Source: Pseudo-nitzschia pungens (Eukaryota; Bacillariophyta; Bacillariophyceae; Bacillariales; Bacillariaceae). Taken from it: DNA of 64,000 bases. The stretch is from the NCBI GenBank assembly GCA_037355855.1, contig CM074763.1:5022001-5086000 (forward strand), read 5' to 3'. The translations under genes and the position numbers were made by a program. The notes beneath the pieces are model-generated. The model was not told the origin of the DNA. It was given only the letters and a program-made list of their open reading frames with translations, and searched no databases. Shown piece after piece: positions 10,937 through 21,463 of this stretch (its first letter is position 1; each line of letters begins with the position of its first letter).

Positions 10937-13267
10937 TTACAGTTTGACCGTGTCCCGTAACTGGTAGTTTCGAGGAGAAGAGTTTTGCAAAGGAGAAGGA
11001 ATGCTTGATCCCGTGGATAACGAGGATGGTGATGAAACACCTCGATGGTTTGCTTTTCGTCCATCGGTCTTTGACGTCGATGTGCTCTGGCCTTCCCAAT
11101 ACTCGTCCGACACTCCTAACGGACCCATCTGTGACCGTTGTCGTGAGGAAGGACTAACACTGCCGGAGAAATTGAAGTATTGCTGTTGCTCCTCTTTTGA
11201 GTAATTTTCCTCGAGATCGAGATCGCTTCGGACAATTGGACCTGGCACGTCTCCATCATCAGAATCGGATAACTCGAGGTGATGAATCGCTCCCATGGCA
11301 TATTGCATCGAGTCCTTTCGCTCGATGTCAGCGTTTTTTAGGTATTCTTCGTCTTCCTGTTTGTCCCCGCTTCGTCGGCGACGACTAGCAGCCATCAATA
11401 TCAATAGGAGGACAAACCCCGCCAAGACAGCAATCGTTGCGATGATTGGTGGTGTCAATCCTTTCTTGTTGATGTTTGAATTGACAGAGTCCTCGATTCC
11501 CGCAGCCGTGTTGTCAGAATTTCCATCTTCGTCCCCGCCTGTTTCGGTATCGCCGCCAGTCTCCTGGTTGCCATTGCCGTCAGTATCGCTTCCTCCATCT
11601 TCTTCATCGTTGCCATCCAAATCTTCTCCATCATCGGTGCCGGTGGCATCACCGTCCGCAACGATTTCGGCTCCCTGAAAGGATACGGTCGCAGAAGAAG
11701 AATCTTCCAGCTGTCCTCCACTAATCAAAGAGTCAACAAAGGCAATGGCATCTTGCGCAAAGCCGTCCGCAACCGGACCACTACCATAAGCGTCTGTGCC
11801 CGACCATGTTTGCCTGGTTTTCTTTCCCAAGGGAGATTGGTAGGCAATGATCCGAGATTCGGCCTTCATCACGACACATTTTTCACTGTCCGCATCATTG
11901 CTGTCTTCGTCGCTGCACTGGGCCTCTTCATCCACCTCATGGGTTTTGGACTGCAGAATCCAAACGGTATCGTAAAGATAGATTTCCTCGCCGTCGCTGC
12001 CACAGACCAAAAATTCTTTCGCCATCTCGTCGTGGATATCCCTTGTCCAAGCCTCCGAAAGCTTTTGAATTTTGCTGTCGAACGTTTCCTCCGCATCGTT
12101 GGTGGTCAGGGTTACTTCATATCGGTAGACAAATGTGGATCCCTGAACAAAATCAATCACTGGTGGGTCTTCTATGCATTGTGATTGTCGGATCTTTGCC
12201 CCTAGATCACTATCGAATTTGTCCTCTGTTGAAGACAAAGGAGCAGTCGTTGGTGCTTCGGTTGGAGCTGCTGTCGGTCCCATTGTTGGTTTTATTGTTG
12301 GTTTAGCCGTAGGGGATTCCGTGGCGAGGGGAACCGGAGCTACCGATGGCTTCGTTGTCGGGGAACCAGTAAGCGAGGTATCAACCGGAGATGCCGTAGG
12401 TTCCTTTGTCGTGGGAGAATCGGTAGAAACTATCGGAGCTGCAGTTGGCTCCGTTGTAGGCTCCGTTGTAGGCTTCGTTGTAGGCTTCGTTGTAGGCTCC
12501 TTTGTAGGCTCCTTTGTAGGCTCCTTTGTAGGCTCCGTTGTAGGTTCCGTTGTAGGTTCCATTGTAGGTCCCGTCGTGGGTCCCATTGTAGGTCCCATTG
12601 TGGGTGATACAGATGGATCCTTGGAGGGGTCCTGTGTGGGTGCCATGGTTGGTGCCATGGTGGGTGCCACGGATGGATCCTTAGAAGGGACTTCTGTGGA
12701 TCTCGAAATTGTGGGGGGTTGGGTTGTCGGTTGTGGTGTGGGTGAGCCCTCGGTGTTGTCATTGCACACGCAGATCATGTGATCGAAGGCATTGTAGCGA
12801 TCACAGACCACCCATCCGGCAGAAAAGGATACCCGACAGCAACCGGAGGGTGACGATCCGTCGTTGCTGCCGCAAAAGTTCTCTTTCTTGTAGCAGTCGG
12901 TATCGATTTCGTTTCCGGCTGTTATCGGGAGACGTTCATCGAACGGATCCACGTGAATGTCTTCAATCACGTTCGGTGGAATACAGGTACCGCTCTCGAT
13001 CAGCGTAGGTCTTCCGGTAGCGAAATTTTGCAGTTCTCGCTGTGTCGATTTTTGGAGCTTCGTGTCTAAAGCCGCAGATTCGGTTGCAGCACCACTCATT
13101 TCCCCATGGCCCGCATCCAAAGCATTCGCGTTGCCAACAACGCAAAGGAGAGAAAAACAGAAGAGGAAGAATGCCGGCACACGATTCGTTGCGGGAGAAG
13201 TCTCCTTTGGTTTTGAGTTCGATGACAACCTCGACCTTTTCTTGTTTGCGTTATGCGAAAGAATCAT
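10937..13267 (-). CDS. Type I membrane protein with Pro-Thr repeats
   Basis: The ATG at 13267 starts a 776-residue protein. A basic stretch is followed by a hydrophobic signal (VPAFFLFCFSLLCVVGNANA, about residues 30-50). A Cys-rich module (about 90-170, eight Cys, with FCGSNDGSSPSGCCRVSFSAG) follows. About 160 residues are then built from TxxPT units (EPTKEPTKEPT, GPTMGPTTGPT), which would carry dense O-glycans. A second folded ectodomain (about 350-530) has paired Cys. After an acidic DG-rich stem there is one membrane helix (PPIIATIAVLAGFVLLLILM, about 615-635), a basic stop-transfer patch and a charged cytosolic tail with acidic clusters and Ser-rich segments. Cell-surface adhesion or a cell-wall-linked receptor role is inferred from the layout only. 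The next gene (14822-17239) has the same architecture, so the two may be distant paralogues. Confidence 0.85.
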   Translation of the reverse strand: MILSHNANKKRSRLSSNSKPKETSPATNRVPAFFLFCFSLLCVVGNANALDAGHGEMSGAATESAALDTKLQKSTQRELQNFATGRPTLIESGTCIPPNVIEDIHVDPFDERLPITAGNEIDTDCYKKENFCGSNDGSSPSGCCRVSFSAGWVVCDRYNAFDHMICVCNDNTEGSPTPQPTTQPPTISRSTEVPSKDPSVAPTMAPTMAPTQDPSKDPSVSPTMGPTMGPTTGPTMEPTTEPTTEPTKEPTKEPTKEPTTKPTTKPTTEPTTEPTAAPIVSTDSPTTKEPTASPVDTSLTGSPTTKPSVAPVPLATESPTAKPTIKPTMGPTAAPTEAPTTAPLSSTEDKFDSDLGAKIRQSQCIEDPPVIDFVQGSTFVYRYEVTLTTNDAEETFDSKIQKLSEAWTRDIHDEMAKEFLVCGSDGEEIYLYDTVWILQSKTHEVDEEAQCSDEDSNDADSEKCVVMKAESRIIAYQSPLGKKTRQTWSGTDAYGSGPVADGFAQDAIAFVDSLISGGQLEDSSSATVSFQGAEIVADGDATGTDDGEDLDGNDEEDGGSDTDGNGNQETGGDTETGGDEDGNSDNTAAGIEDSVNSNINKKGLTPPIIATIAVLAGFVLLLILMAASRRRRSGDKQEDEEYLKNADIERKDSMQYAMGAIHHLELSDSDDGDVPGPIVRSDLDLEENYSKEEQQQYFNFSGSVSPSSRQRSQMGPLGVSDEYWEGQSTSTSKTDGRKANHRGVSSPSSLSTGSSIPSPLQNSSPRNYQLRDTVKL
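12240..12715 (-). repeat. Coding minisatellite for TxxPT units
   Basis: A tandem array, mostly of 12-bp units, encodes the Pro-Thr repeat of the 10937-13267 protein. The units near 12450-12600 are almost identical at DNA level (GTAGGCTCCGTT or GTAGGCTCCTTT on the plus strand), so this stretch should vary in length between strains. The period of three also keeps a long open frame on the opposite strand, which is an artefact. Confidence 0.85.
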
Positions 13268-14821
13268 AGTTGATCCCTCTTGTATTATGAAAGCGCGACG
13301 ATGCCAAAGGTAGATGGCAAGAGTATTAATTATGTATTATGAATTGATTTCGAGGCAAAAGAAATGAGCAATGAGGAAGGCTGGCCGGCTAGCTACAACC
13401 TATTTCGGTTGTGCTTCTTGCAAGATGTTTCAATATCCACCTTGCTTCAAGTACACAGAGGCAACGATGTTAGACTGAGTATCACACAACCCATCAGTTT
13501 GTGTTTTAAGTTCGTTTACGTGTATGATCTGGAAAAGTACTTTCACATACCTTGTTACAAGAGCTACAAGTAATTATTACTCGTACAAGTAAGGTCTTAC
13601 CGCACGGGGAGATCGGCTTCTTTTCATCCGATGTTCTTACCTGGTACCGTAAGGTTTACCTTCGCTACCTGCAGCATGCATGCAAGGAAGTTTCCTCTCG
13701 CACTCCTTTCAACCAAGTGTAGTGGTGGGAGCTGCCCCGCACTCGCGTGTTCCCATCGCCAAGTCGTGCGAAGCTTTAAGCTCCCAAATATGCTCCCAAA
13801 CGTAAATAGTGGATGTAGTGGATATCACTTAGTGGTCGCGAATGTCTGTCACGATTAGGCCATGGCCTAAGTAACCAAAAATGTAATCGACGAAAGCACG
13901 ATTACGTACTGTGAGATCTTGTATGTGAAAAGAGGGGAAACTGTTTCTTTTACGGAGTCATTCGTACACAGTCGCTCCTTGGGATACTCCCACCGGTGCG
14001 TGACCCAAACGTGGAACGGTCGGGATGGGGATTCCAAATTCTATTTTCTGCGATTTTTCGTTGGAAAAAATTGGGCCAGCTGTCGATCTTTGGTTGTATC
14101 TCCTTTTGCCAAAGCCATCGACAAGAACGAAGAGCGATGAGCTTTCGACAGAAATCTACCGGGCTGCATGACCCCGAATGAGAAAGATGTTGGTAATCAA
14201 GGCCCTCGCCGTAAAAATTCTCGTTTGCGTGCTGCTACGATGTTATCCACAGCGAATCGACGGAGGACAGTGATCGGGAGAACAGAGTACGGAGTGCGAA
14301 GGATGAACGGCTGTCCTGACCAAAGAATCAATGTTTGTAATGCGTCGTTCTTGAGACCTTTGCCTTCATAACATGAATGAATAGATGGATGGATGAATTG
14401 ATGGATAAATGGATGAGACAATCTGACAGAGCAGTTGAGCACGATCGCAAATATTGTGGGTTGGATGTTTGTGCTATTGCATTTACATCTGAGGAGATGA
14501 TGGCGAAGAGATTTAAATTGGAAATTCATATATTATGATGCTTGATTCAAATGTATGTTAGAGATACTTTCGGGGAAGATACATCTGGGATGATGACGAA
14601 TAACGTTAAACATAGGAAAGAGGAAGATATTCCTTCACATCTCGTTTACAAGGGCGTACGTACGCAAAGCTGGTTTTTTCAATTAGAATTTATCGTATTA
14701 AAAATGTATTTACGACAGCTGAAAGTGAATTTGCCACAAGTATGTAATATGGTGAGGGTTTCCCTACATATGTGATCCTCACCGCAATACTTTAATTTGT
14801 TGTTGTCCCTTCGAATTTATT
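13268..14821. other. Spacer between the two repeat-rich membrane protein genes
   Basis: About 1.55 kb that should hold the promoter of the PT-repeat gene and the 3' UTR of the PS-repeat gene. A degenerate GATG/GAATG tandem tract lies at about 14374-14415. ORFs under 111 codons occur on both strands without recognisable domains. Confidence 0.4.
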
Positions 14822-17239
14822 TTACATGCAATCCTGTTCAAGGGATCTAGAGTTTTCTTCAACGCCAACCGGAATTTCTCCGTTCATTCTACGACCGTTG
14901 TCAAGGCCTCCCCAATTGAAAGAAGGGACGCCGAATTTTGGCGTGTTAGAACTAGATGAACCAGCCTCAAAATCAATAATATCTTCGTTTCCATCTTCAA
15001 AGTTACTATCTAGGTCTTCTCGATTCTTCTTTCTCATGCATTGAAGCATGAATCCCCCACCGACGAGAAGTGCCAAGACAGCCATGGCGCCAATCAATCC
15101 CGAACTCGCCACCGCGGTACCCTGGGTATCAACTGTAACGATTGTAGGAACAGAAGAGGGCATATCACTCGGCGACAAAGATGGTTCATTAGAGGCCCTT
15201 CGAGTTGGTAAGAAACTTGGGGCATTCGAAGGAGTTCGAGAGGCACTGGCACTAGGTGCCGCTGATGGAAGTCCTGATGGATCGACACTGGGCAACGTTG
15301 ATTGACTCGCACTAGGTGCAAAGGATGGAGTCGAGCTCCGAGAAGTAGAAGGACTTTCCGATGGATATCCGGTTGGAGACGTTGATGGACTTGCATCGGG
15401 TTCCAATGACAGAACTGCACTTGGCTTCTCAGAGGGCCTTCCCGAAGGGCCGGCACTTGGCGAGAAAGAAGGATTGGCACTTGGTTGAGCAGAACGAATT
15501 CTACTAGGAGACAAGGTTGGGATCGCGCTAGGCATTGCAGTTGGGCGTGTATGTGGAGACCAAGATGGGCTCGCACTCGGTTTCACCGACGGGCTTGCAC
15601 TTGGAGAAGTGGATGGTCTTCCACTTGGAGATGATGACGGACTAGCGCTACGGGACGAAGATGGCGTTGCACTTGGAAAAGAAGACGGAGTATGACTTGG
15701 TTTCGCCGACGGACTCGCGCTTGGAGATGATGACGGTCTCGCACTTGGTTTTGCTGACGGACTCGCGGTGGGAGATGAAGATGGGCTTGCACTTGGTTTC
15801 GCCGACGGACTCGCAGTGGGAGATGAAGATGGGCTTGCACTTGGTTTCGCCGACGGACTCGCGGTGGGAGACGAAGATGGGCTTGCACTTGGTTTCGCCG
15901 ACGGACTCGCGCTTGGAGATGATGACGGTCTCGCACTTGGTTTTGCTGACGGACTCGCGGTGGGAGACGAAGATGGGCTTGCACTTGGTTTCGCCGACGG
16001 ACTCGCGGTGGGAGATGAAGATGGGCTTGCACTCGGTTTCACCGACGGACTCGCGGTGGGAGATGAAGATGGGCTTGCACTTGGTTTCGCCGACGGACTC
16101 GCAGTGGGAGATGAAGATGGGCTTGCACTTGGTTTCGCCGACGGACTCGCGGTAGGAGACGAAGATGGGCTTACACTTGGTTTCGCCGACGGACTTGCGG
16201 TGGGAGACGAAGATGGGCTTGCACTTGGTTTCGCTGATGGGCTTGCACTTGGAGACGAAGATGGACTCGCACTCGGGTGTGCCGTGGGTGTAGAAGAGGG
16301 TCTCGCTGAAGGGCTTGCACTTGGAGACGAAGATGGCGTTGCACTAGGACTTGATGATGGACTAGCAGTTGGACTTGCGGATGGACTGAGAGACGGAGAT
16401 GAGGATGGAGCAGTTGAAGGTTTGGTGGTAGGACGAAGGGTTGGCACAGGAGACGGAGCGGGCGAAGGAGCTACGGTATGCCTTTTCGACTTCTTGCTGC
16501 TCTTGTTGTCCTTTTCCGACTTGGTGGACTTGCTCTTCTCGTTTTTGGACGAGAAAGGCGCAGGAGTCGGGCTCTTTGGGACAGTAATGGGAGGCAATGA
16601 TGGCTTCTTTGTAGGATCCGACCACTTTTTATCGGATTTTACGTCTTTGCCAGATTTGTTATGCTTTGATTTTTTGTTGGACTTGGAATCGTGATGTTCG
16701 GTCGGGGGGAGAGTCGGGGTCTTTGTCGGGAGACGGGTCGGTTGATTGGTTGGAAGAACCGTATTGTGTTTTTTTGCTCTCTTGGTCGGTGACTTCGAGG
16801 GGGGGAAAGTTGGAGGTGTCGTCGGAGGCTTGGTTGGTTTTTTGGTAGCAACTAGTTTATCCTTCTTCGAATCCTTGGACGATTTGTATGACTTTCTGCT
16901 CTTGTCGTCCTTCTTTGACTTGAGGAAACGATTGATCGGACTATCATCATCGTCTTTGACGTCGTCCCAGACCACGGGGTACGAATCGGGAGAAGGGATA
17001 GCTTTATGCGGCAAGTGAATATCGATGATATCATCATCGTCCTCATCATCTTCGTCTTCGCGGTTGATCAGATTTCTTGAGCTGTACGTGTCGGGCTTGT
17101 AGAAAGATTGACCACTCTTGAGAAGAGGCATTGCAGTGGAGGGAATCGTGCTGGTAGTGGTTGCGAGGAGCGAGCCGTGAGTAAGAGAGGTAGTGGTAAG
17201 AGCCACAAGAGCTATGGTTAAGTAAAGAAATCTCATCAT
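14822..17239 (-). CDS. Type I membrane protein with Pro-Ser repeats
   Basis: I start it at the ATG at 17239 rather than the TTG eight codons upstream, because the signal peptide (MMRFLYLTIALVALTTTSLTHG) then begins at once; this gives 805 residues. An acidic segment (EDEDDEDDDDIID) is followed by a Lys/Ser-rich stretch with KSPT and PTKxPTxPPT units. About 400 residues of SPSASPSxxPS repeats follow and would be heavily O-glycosylated. One membrane helix near the C-terminus (SGLIGAMAVLALLVGGGFML) precedes a basic stop-transfer run (MRKKNRED) and a roughly 70-residue acidic cytosolic tail. I see no folded ectodomain other than the repeats. A mucin-like or wall-adhesion stalk is the natural reading; no enzymatic role is suggested. 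Confidence 0.85.
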   Translation of the reverse strand: MMRFLYLTIALVALTTTSLTHGSLLATTTSTIPSTAMPLLKSGQSFYKPDTYSSRNLINREDEDDEDDDDIIDIHLPHKAIPSPDSYPVVWDDVKDDDDSPINRFLKSKKDDKSRKSYKSSKDSKKDKLVATKKPTKPPTTPPTFPPSKSPTKRAKKHNTVLPTNQPTRLPTKTPTLPPTEHHDSKSNKKSKHNKSGKDVKSDKKWSDPTKKPSLPPITVPKSPTPAPFSSKNEKSKSTKSEKDNKSSKKSKRHTVAPSPAPSPVPTLRPTTKPSTAPSSSPSLSPSASPTASPSSSPSATPSSSPSASPSARPSSTPTAHPSASPSSSPSASPSAKPSASPSSSPTASPSAKPSVSPSSSPTASPSAKPSASPSSSPTASPSAKPSASPSSSPTASPSVKPSASPSSSPTASPSAKPSASPSSSPTASPSAKPSARPSSSPSASPSAKPSASPSSSPTASPSAKPSASPSSSPTASPSAKPSASPSSSPTASPSAKPSARPSSSPSASPSAKPSHTPSSFPSATPSSSRSASPSSSPSGRPSTSPSASPSVKPSASPSWSPHTRPTAMPSAIPTLSPSRIRSAQPSANPSFSPSAGPSGRPSEKPSAVLSLEPDASPSTSPTGYPSESPSTSRSSTPSFAPSASQSTLPSVDPSGLPSAAPSASASRTPSNAPSFLPTRRASNEPSLSPSDMPSSVPTIVTVDTQGTAVASSGLIGAMAVLALLVGGGFMLQCMRKKNREDLDSNFEDGNEDIIDFEAGSSSSNTPKFGVPSFNWGGLDNGRRMNGEIPVGVEENSRSLEQDCM
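15580..16400 (-). repeat. Coding minisatellite for SPSASPS units
   Basis: A tandem array with a main period of about 60 bp encodes SPSSSPTASPSAKPSA-type units in the 14822-17239 protein. Several neighbouring units (about 15770-16220) differ by only one to three bases, which points to recent slippage or unequal exchange. The antisense frame stays open through the array but codes for nothing sensible. Confidence 0.85.
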
Positions 17240-18830
17240 TGTACAAGATGAAACTGGGATCAATTTGCGTTTGTTTTTGCGCCGATAGATGCGTTGTGTC
17301 AGATGCGGCTTTGAAGAATGGTGAAGCTTATTTTGTGAGAAAGTGATCCCTTTGATTTATCAATCCTGATGTTTCTCAGTTTCTCTGCAGACGCATGATA
17401 CAGTTCGTGAAATTTCAAAACATCGAAACAAGTTGATACGAAAACATGATGTATTCAGTTAGTGTTGCTGAAATCGTAGACTATGCCCTATGTAGATTTG
17501 AGAGTACTTTTCATTCTCAAAATTGGCGGAGCGTAGACTCATCGCTGGTTTTTTGTTTCTGGTTTCGTTTCGATCATGCGGAACGACGATCGAGAATAGC
17601 GATTTTGGCCTTGAAAGAAAATCATGCGTCATTTATTGCTTCAAACCAATCTTGCATCAGTCACCCAAAACATTAGCGGTTTTACCATTCCGTTTGGTTC
17701 CAAACATTTGAATGACCCCGTTCGAATGTCTACCATCGTTCCGCCAGGTCGAGTCGACCGAACAAAGACCCATTGCTCTTTGCAATGGCACAAAGTCGGT
17801 AGCCTCGATTATTCATTGCAGTCCCGATGAACAATGTGTCATTTTTTTTCTATTCCTTGCAGTAGCCATTGTTGTTCAAGAGCGTCCTAGACTTTCCAGT
17901 GACGGTCGATGGTCACCAAAAAACATGAAGATAATGGTTTTTCGAATTTCGAACTTCGAATGAAGCAAGATCCAAGATCTGCCTTTTGAGACAGATTTTT
18001 TTGATTTGGAGTCAGTGATTATTGAGCTTTGATTCGATTCAGTCAAAGAAAGAGAATCAGTCACGGGTAATATCAGTCGTTTTTCTTTCTTGGAATATTC
18101 GAGAATGTTCCTCGGTCAGGCTGAGAGATGATTTCGGGACGCCGTCTCGTATCACAGTACGTACGTACCGCTTCGACCTTCGGGTCCTATGGTACTATCT
18201 TCCACCACGATCAAAGCAAGAAGCTAGTGCGTGAACGGTTGATGGAACTCCACGGAAGGAGCAGGAAGCCATGCCTTCTGATCGTCCTGTCGTACCGTGT
18301 AACTTAAACAATGTAGTAGTAAGTATAGCGACTAGTGGTTAGTCCCTGAGAAGCAAAGGAACTATATACTCTGCATCCAAGTTTCACGTTCGCCCGAATC
18401 TGAAGGTCAGCTCCTTAGAGTGGAAGAAAACAGGCGATGAAATAAATTCCAATCGCTTTACAATGTGTCTCGGGGTTCGTGGTTTTCGGTAGCGGTGTGA
18501 TGATACAATACTTGTTTTGCTTCCCACCAACACGAAAGGCAGATTTCACACCGATTCCAATCGAGTGCTTGAGCCACGTCTCCCGAAACAATGAGCATTT
18601 TCTTTCCACTTCTCGTGTTTCACAGAACACCGAATGCGGCATGGTTTGTGCCAAAATTCATCCGATGGAACTCAAACCAACGCTGTGCCCCGGCAATCGA
18701 TCCCTTTGTTCGAACTTCAACAAAGTACCCGCGTGTTGTGCCATCGGAGTGTGAGACACATGGTTTGCGGATAGTGGTATGTCCGTAGGTACCTACGTGC
18801 ATACAAGCACACACAGGAGATTCGTTTGAT
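17240..18830. other. Spacer with no supported gene
   Basis: About 1.6 kb upstream of the PS-repeat gene and downstream of the VHL/PUB gene. Frames of up to 91 codons occur on both strands but lack domain signals and supported starts. No tRNA or repeat array is seen. Confidence 0.4.
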
Positions 18831-20714
18831 TCAGCCCATAGCCCCGGCCCGACCAAATCCAGCCCGTCCGAATCCATCCGCGGCTCCGTCCGGCTGCCGC
18901 TGCCGCTCGGTCAGAGAACCGCCCTCGGTTTCCTTCCATTTCCATTCGTTCAGCAAATAGCTCAGCAGCGCCACGTCCTGCACCCGCTGGGAGGACAGGG
19001 CCGTGTCGTGGCATCCCAGCTCGGCATGGGGCCCGACCTCCACGAATCCGACCGCCAGCAGGAGCCCTCGCAGCGGGGACGCCCAGATGCTCCCGAAGCG
19101 GGGCGAGGCGATCCGGAGCTGCCGGTACTTGGCGCGATCGGGATGGTTCAGAATGTTGATGAGGTACTTCTGAAGCGTGTCCACGTCCGAGAGGAGCGAG
19201 CGGTGGCTGCCCGCGGCGTAGGCGCGCGACAAGTGCCGCAGCGTCCAGTGGATCGCGTGCAGGGGTTGGGGCAGTTGCGACATTCCGGGGAAGGGCATGA
19301 TCTCGTCCCGGATTCCAATGTGGAAGGGATCGCCATCGCCATTGTTGTTGGTGTTGCTGTTGCTGTTGTTGCTCCTGCTGACGAGAGCGAATTTGTGCAA
19401 TCCAATCGATCCGTCGGAACCGATAGTTGGTGCGACGGGTATGGTTGGGATCGCCCGATAGGGCACGTAGTGTAAATACGGTGTCGAGGTGGTTGCGTCT
19501 TCGAACATCCAGGCTGGCAGCAACAAAATACAATGCAAAAAAACATGGGAACGATCGGTGACGACTCTGTGAGCGAGCAGTCTCACATCGATGCATTACG
19601 AGTGGTGCAAACACGATCGACTGTCTCGCTGGCTGCGTGCCAGCCAGCCAGCCAGTCACCCAGTCAGTCGGTCGGCCCATGGACATACTCCATGACGTGC
19701 AAACCACAAATGAGCTTTGGTGGCACGGATACTGCTGAACAGACGCAATGCCACGCTTGGAAGCAACTTACGGTGATCGATCCACGTGATTTGAGTCCAG
19801 ACGCCACCGTTCCGTGGGATGGTCCCCCTCGGCACGTACGTGCCCTTGTAGTCGACCCAAAAGACGTTGATGGTGCGGTCGGTGCGGTTGGTGACGTGCA
19901 ACTCGATGGAAACGTTCCCCCGGTGCGAGTGCGGTACGTACGGGGGAACCGTCACTACGGAGGGATCGCGGTGCACCAAGGTGTAGATCCGGTAGAGCGA
20001 GGTTTCGACCTCGTACCAGTGCGCGAATCCCTCCATTCCGGGATGTTCGTCGGACGCGGCCCTGATTTTTGGAGCGGTCCGTGCCGCGGTTTGGGTTACC
20101 GGCTGTTTCGCGGGGGTTGTAGCGGCGGCAGTGGTTGCTGGGATGTCCGACGAAGTCCTCTGTGGCAGAGGCGGGGACAAAGGTGGCGACAAAGGTGGCG
20201 ATGGCGATGGCATTACCGAAGCCACATCCCGTGATTTCTCTTCTTCGTCCTCGCCTTTGTGGGCCGCATCCTCCTTTTCCTCCGTTGGTGAGATCGTGGT
20301 TTCTGGCAACACCGATGGATCCAACACCCTCGGGGATGATGATTGATCGACCACCGCCGTTTTCCGCTTCTCGTCGTCGATCTCGCTGGGCCCGGATGAT
20401 TCCAACAACCGCTCCTGTTCCTTGTGTAGGGGTGGTTGCTGTGTCTTTGGTTCCCACGATCGGTTCCGCTTCTGTTCGGCAAACGCGCAATAGGCATCCC
20501 ACACCACCACAATGACAATGGTCACCAAAACCCGGCCCATCCACACACGTGCGGCATCCCAGAGCACGAACCACCACGCGCCAGGATCGTCGCTGTTGAC
20601 GTTGCCGTTGCCGTTGCCATCCACCGCATCTTCGTCTTCGCCCTTGTGAGTCACGACGATCCCGGCCGATATGTCGCCCAATTCGTCCAGGGGAAAATTC
20701 TCCAACAGCGGCAT
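18831..20714 (-). CDS. Transmembrane VHL-beta/PUB-domain fusion protein (two exons)
   Basis: Two frames join across a 258-bp intron (19514-19771). Exon 1 runs 20714 to 19772 from the first ATG and ends at GTAAGT in phase 1. Exon 2 starts at 19513 after TGCCAG and ends at 18831. The result is 541 residues. Order: a membrane helix (RVLVTIVIVVVWDAYCAFAE, about residues 45-65); an acidic Pro/Ser-rich linker; a VHL beta domain from about 250 to 345 (IELHVTNRTDRTINVFWVDY, then TIPRNGGVWTQITWIDHPWM); and a PUB domain (about 405-490, TLQKYLINILNHPDRAKYRQ, then ASPLRGLLLAVGFVE). In animals the VHL beta domain binds hydroxyproline. PUB domains bind the C-terminal tail of p97/VCP. The fusion therefore looks like a membrane adaptor that recognises a modified client and hands it to p97, for example in ER-associated degradation. 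The role is inferred; both domains are visible in the sequence. Confidence 0.75.
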
Positions 20715-21463
20715 GTTTGTTGCAACGGTTCTCTGTCTGTCGTCTGCTGGGATGGAGAGAAACTTCACGAAAAACGATACGAAACGAAATGCGAAAACAA
20801 GATTCGTAGCTTGGGTTCTGTGGGTTGTGGGTTGTTCGACAACTAGTATGCTTGGATGTCGGAAATACGAGCGCACGCGGTTCCCGCAATTCGTCTTCGG
20901 ATGAGAGATTATTCATTACTGTATTACTCTCTTTTTCTTTTTCAATCAAACGATGGATCTTCTTTTTCGTGGGAGCCTGCTGCCCGTTTTTCTCGTTGGA
21001 TATCTTCGTTGGAATTAAAAAAGGGAGGAATGAATAAGGTAAGGTTTACCTGGTAGAAATACTTCGTAGTAGGGTTACCGTACCATGCACGTGTACTACG
21101 TGTACTAAACCTCACTCGCAGACAGGACGAGCGAAGGAAAAAGAGTCACCGTTCCAACCAAATAATCATGTACCGTACCGTACGGTACAGTAACTTAATG
21201 CATTGAGTTTCGATAAACGTTGCGTATCATCATCATAGGTATGGGTTCTGTAGCATCTAGCGTCCGACCTTGACATCGATGATCGATGATTATTTAGAAG
21301 ACGAAATCGCTGTCTAAAGTCTGAAGCAATGTGATGGACGAATGACATGGTACCGTAAGGCTTACGAGTAAAAGCATAATTTTTGTAAGAACATCAGTTG
21401 AAACTGATTGCCATCTTAGTTGTTAATCTTTTCTGCACGACTGCAAAACAATCTGTCATAAAA
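20715..21463. other. Spacer 5' of the VHL/PUB gene
   Basis: Between the VHL/PUB start and the 3' end of the ankyrin-HDAC gene. It contains the palindromic run ACCGTACCGTACGGTACAGT near 21171-21190 and other TACCGTA words. No gene is seen. Confidence 0.4.

Noticed and set aside
12174..12782. 202-codon plus-strand frame with VGSVVGSVVGS repeats
   Set aside because: Antisense of the Pro-Thr repeat of the 10937-13267 gene, open only because of periodicity.
15768..16694. 308-codon plus-strand frame with GLALGDEDGLALGFADG-like repeats
   Set aside because: It is the antisense of the Pro-Ser minisatellite in the 14822-17239 gene; the repeat period keeps it open. It has no domain or leader.
19148..19546. 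Frames overlapping the VHL/PUB exon in other phases
   Set aside because: They do not join exon 1 in phase and lack the PUB sequence.
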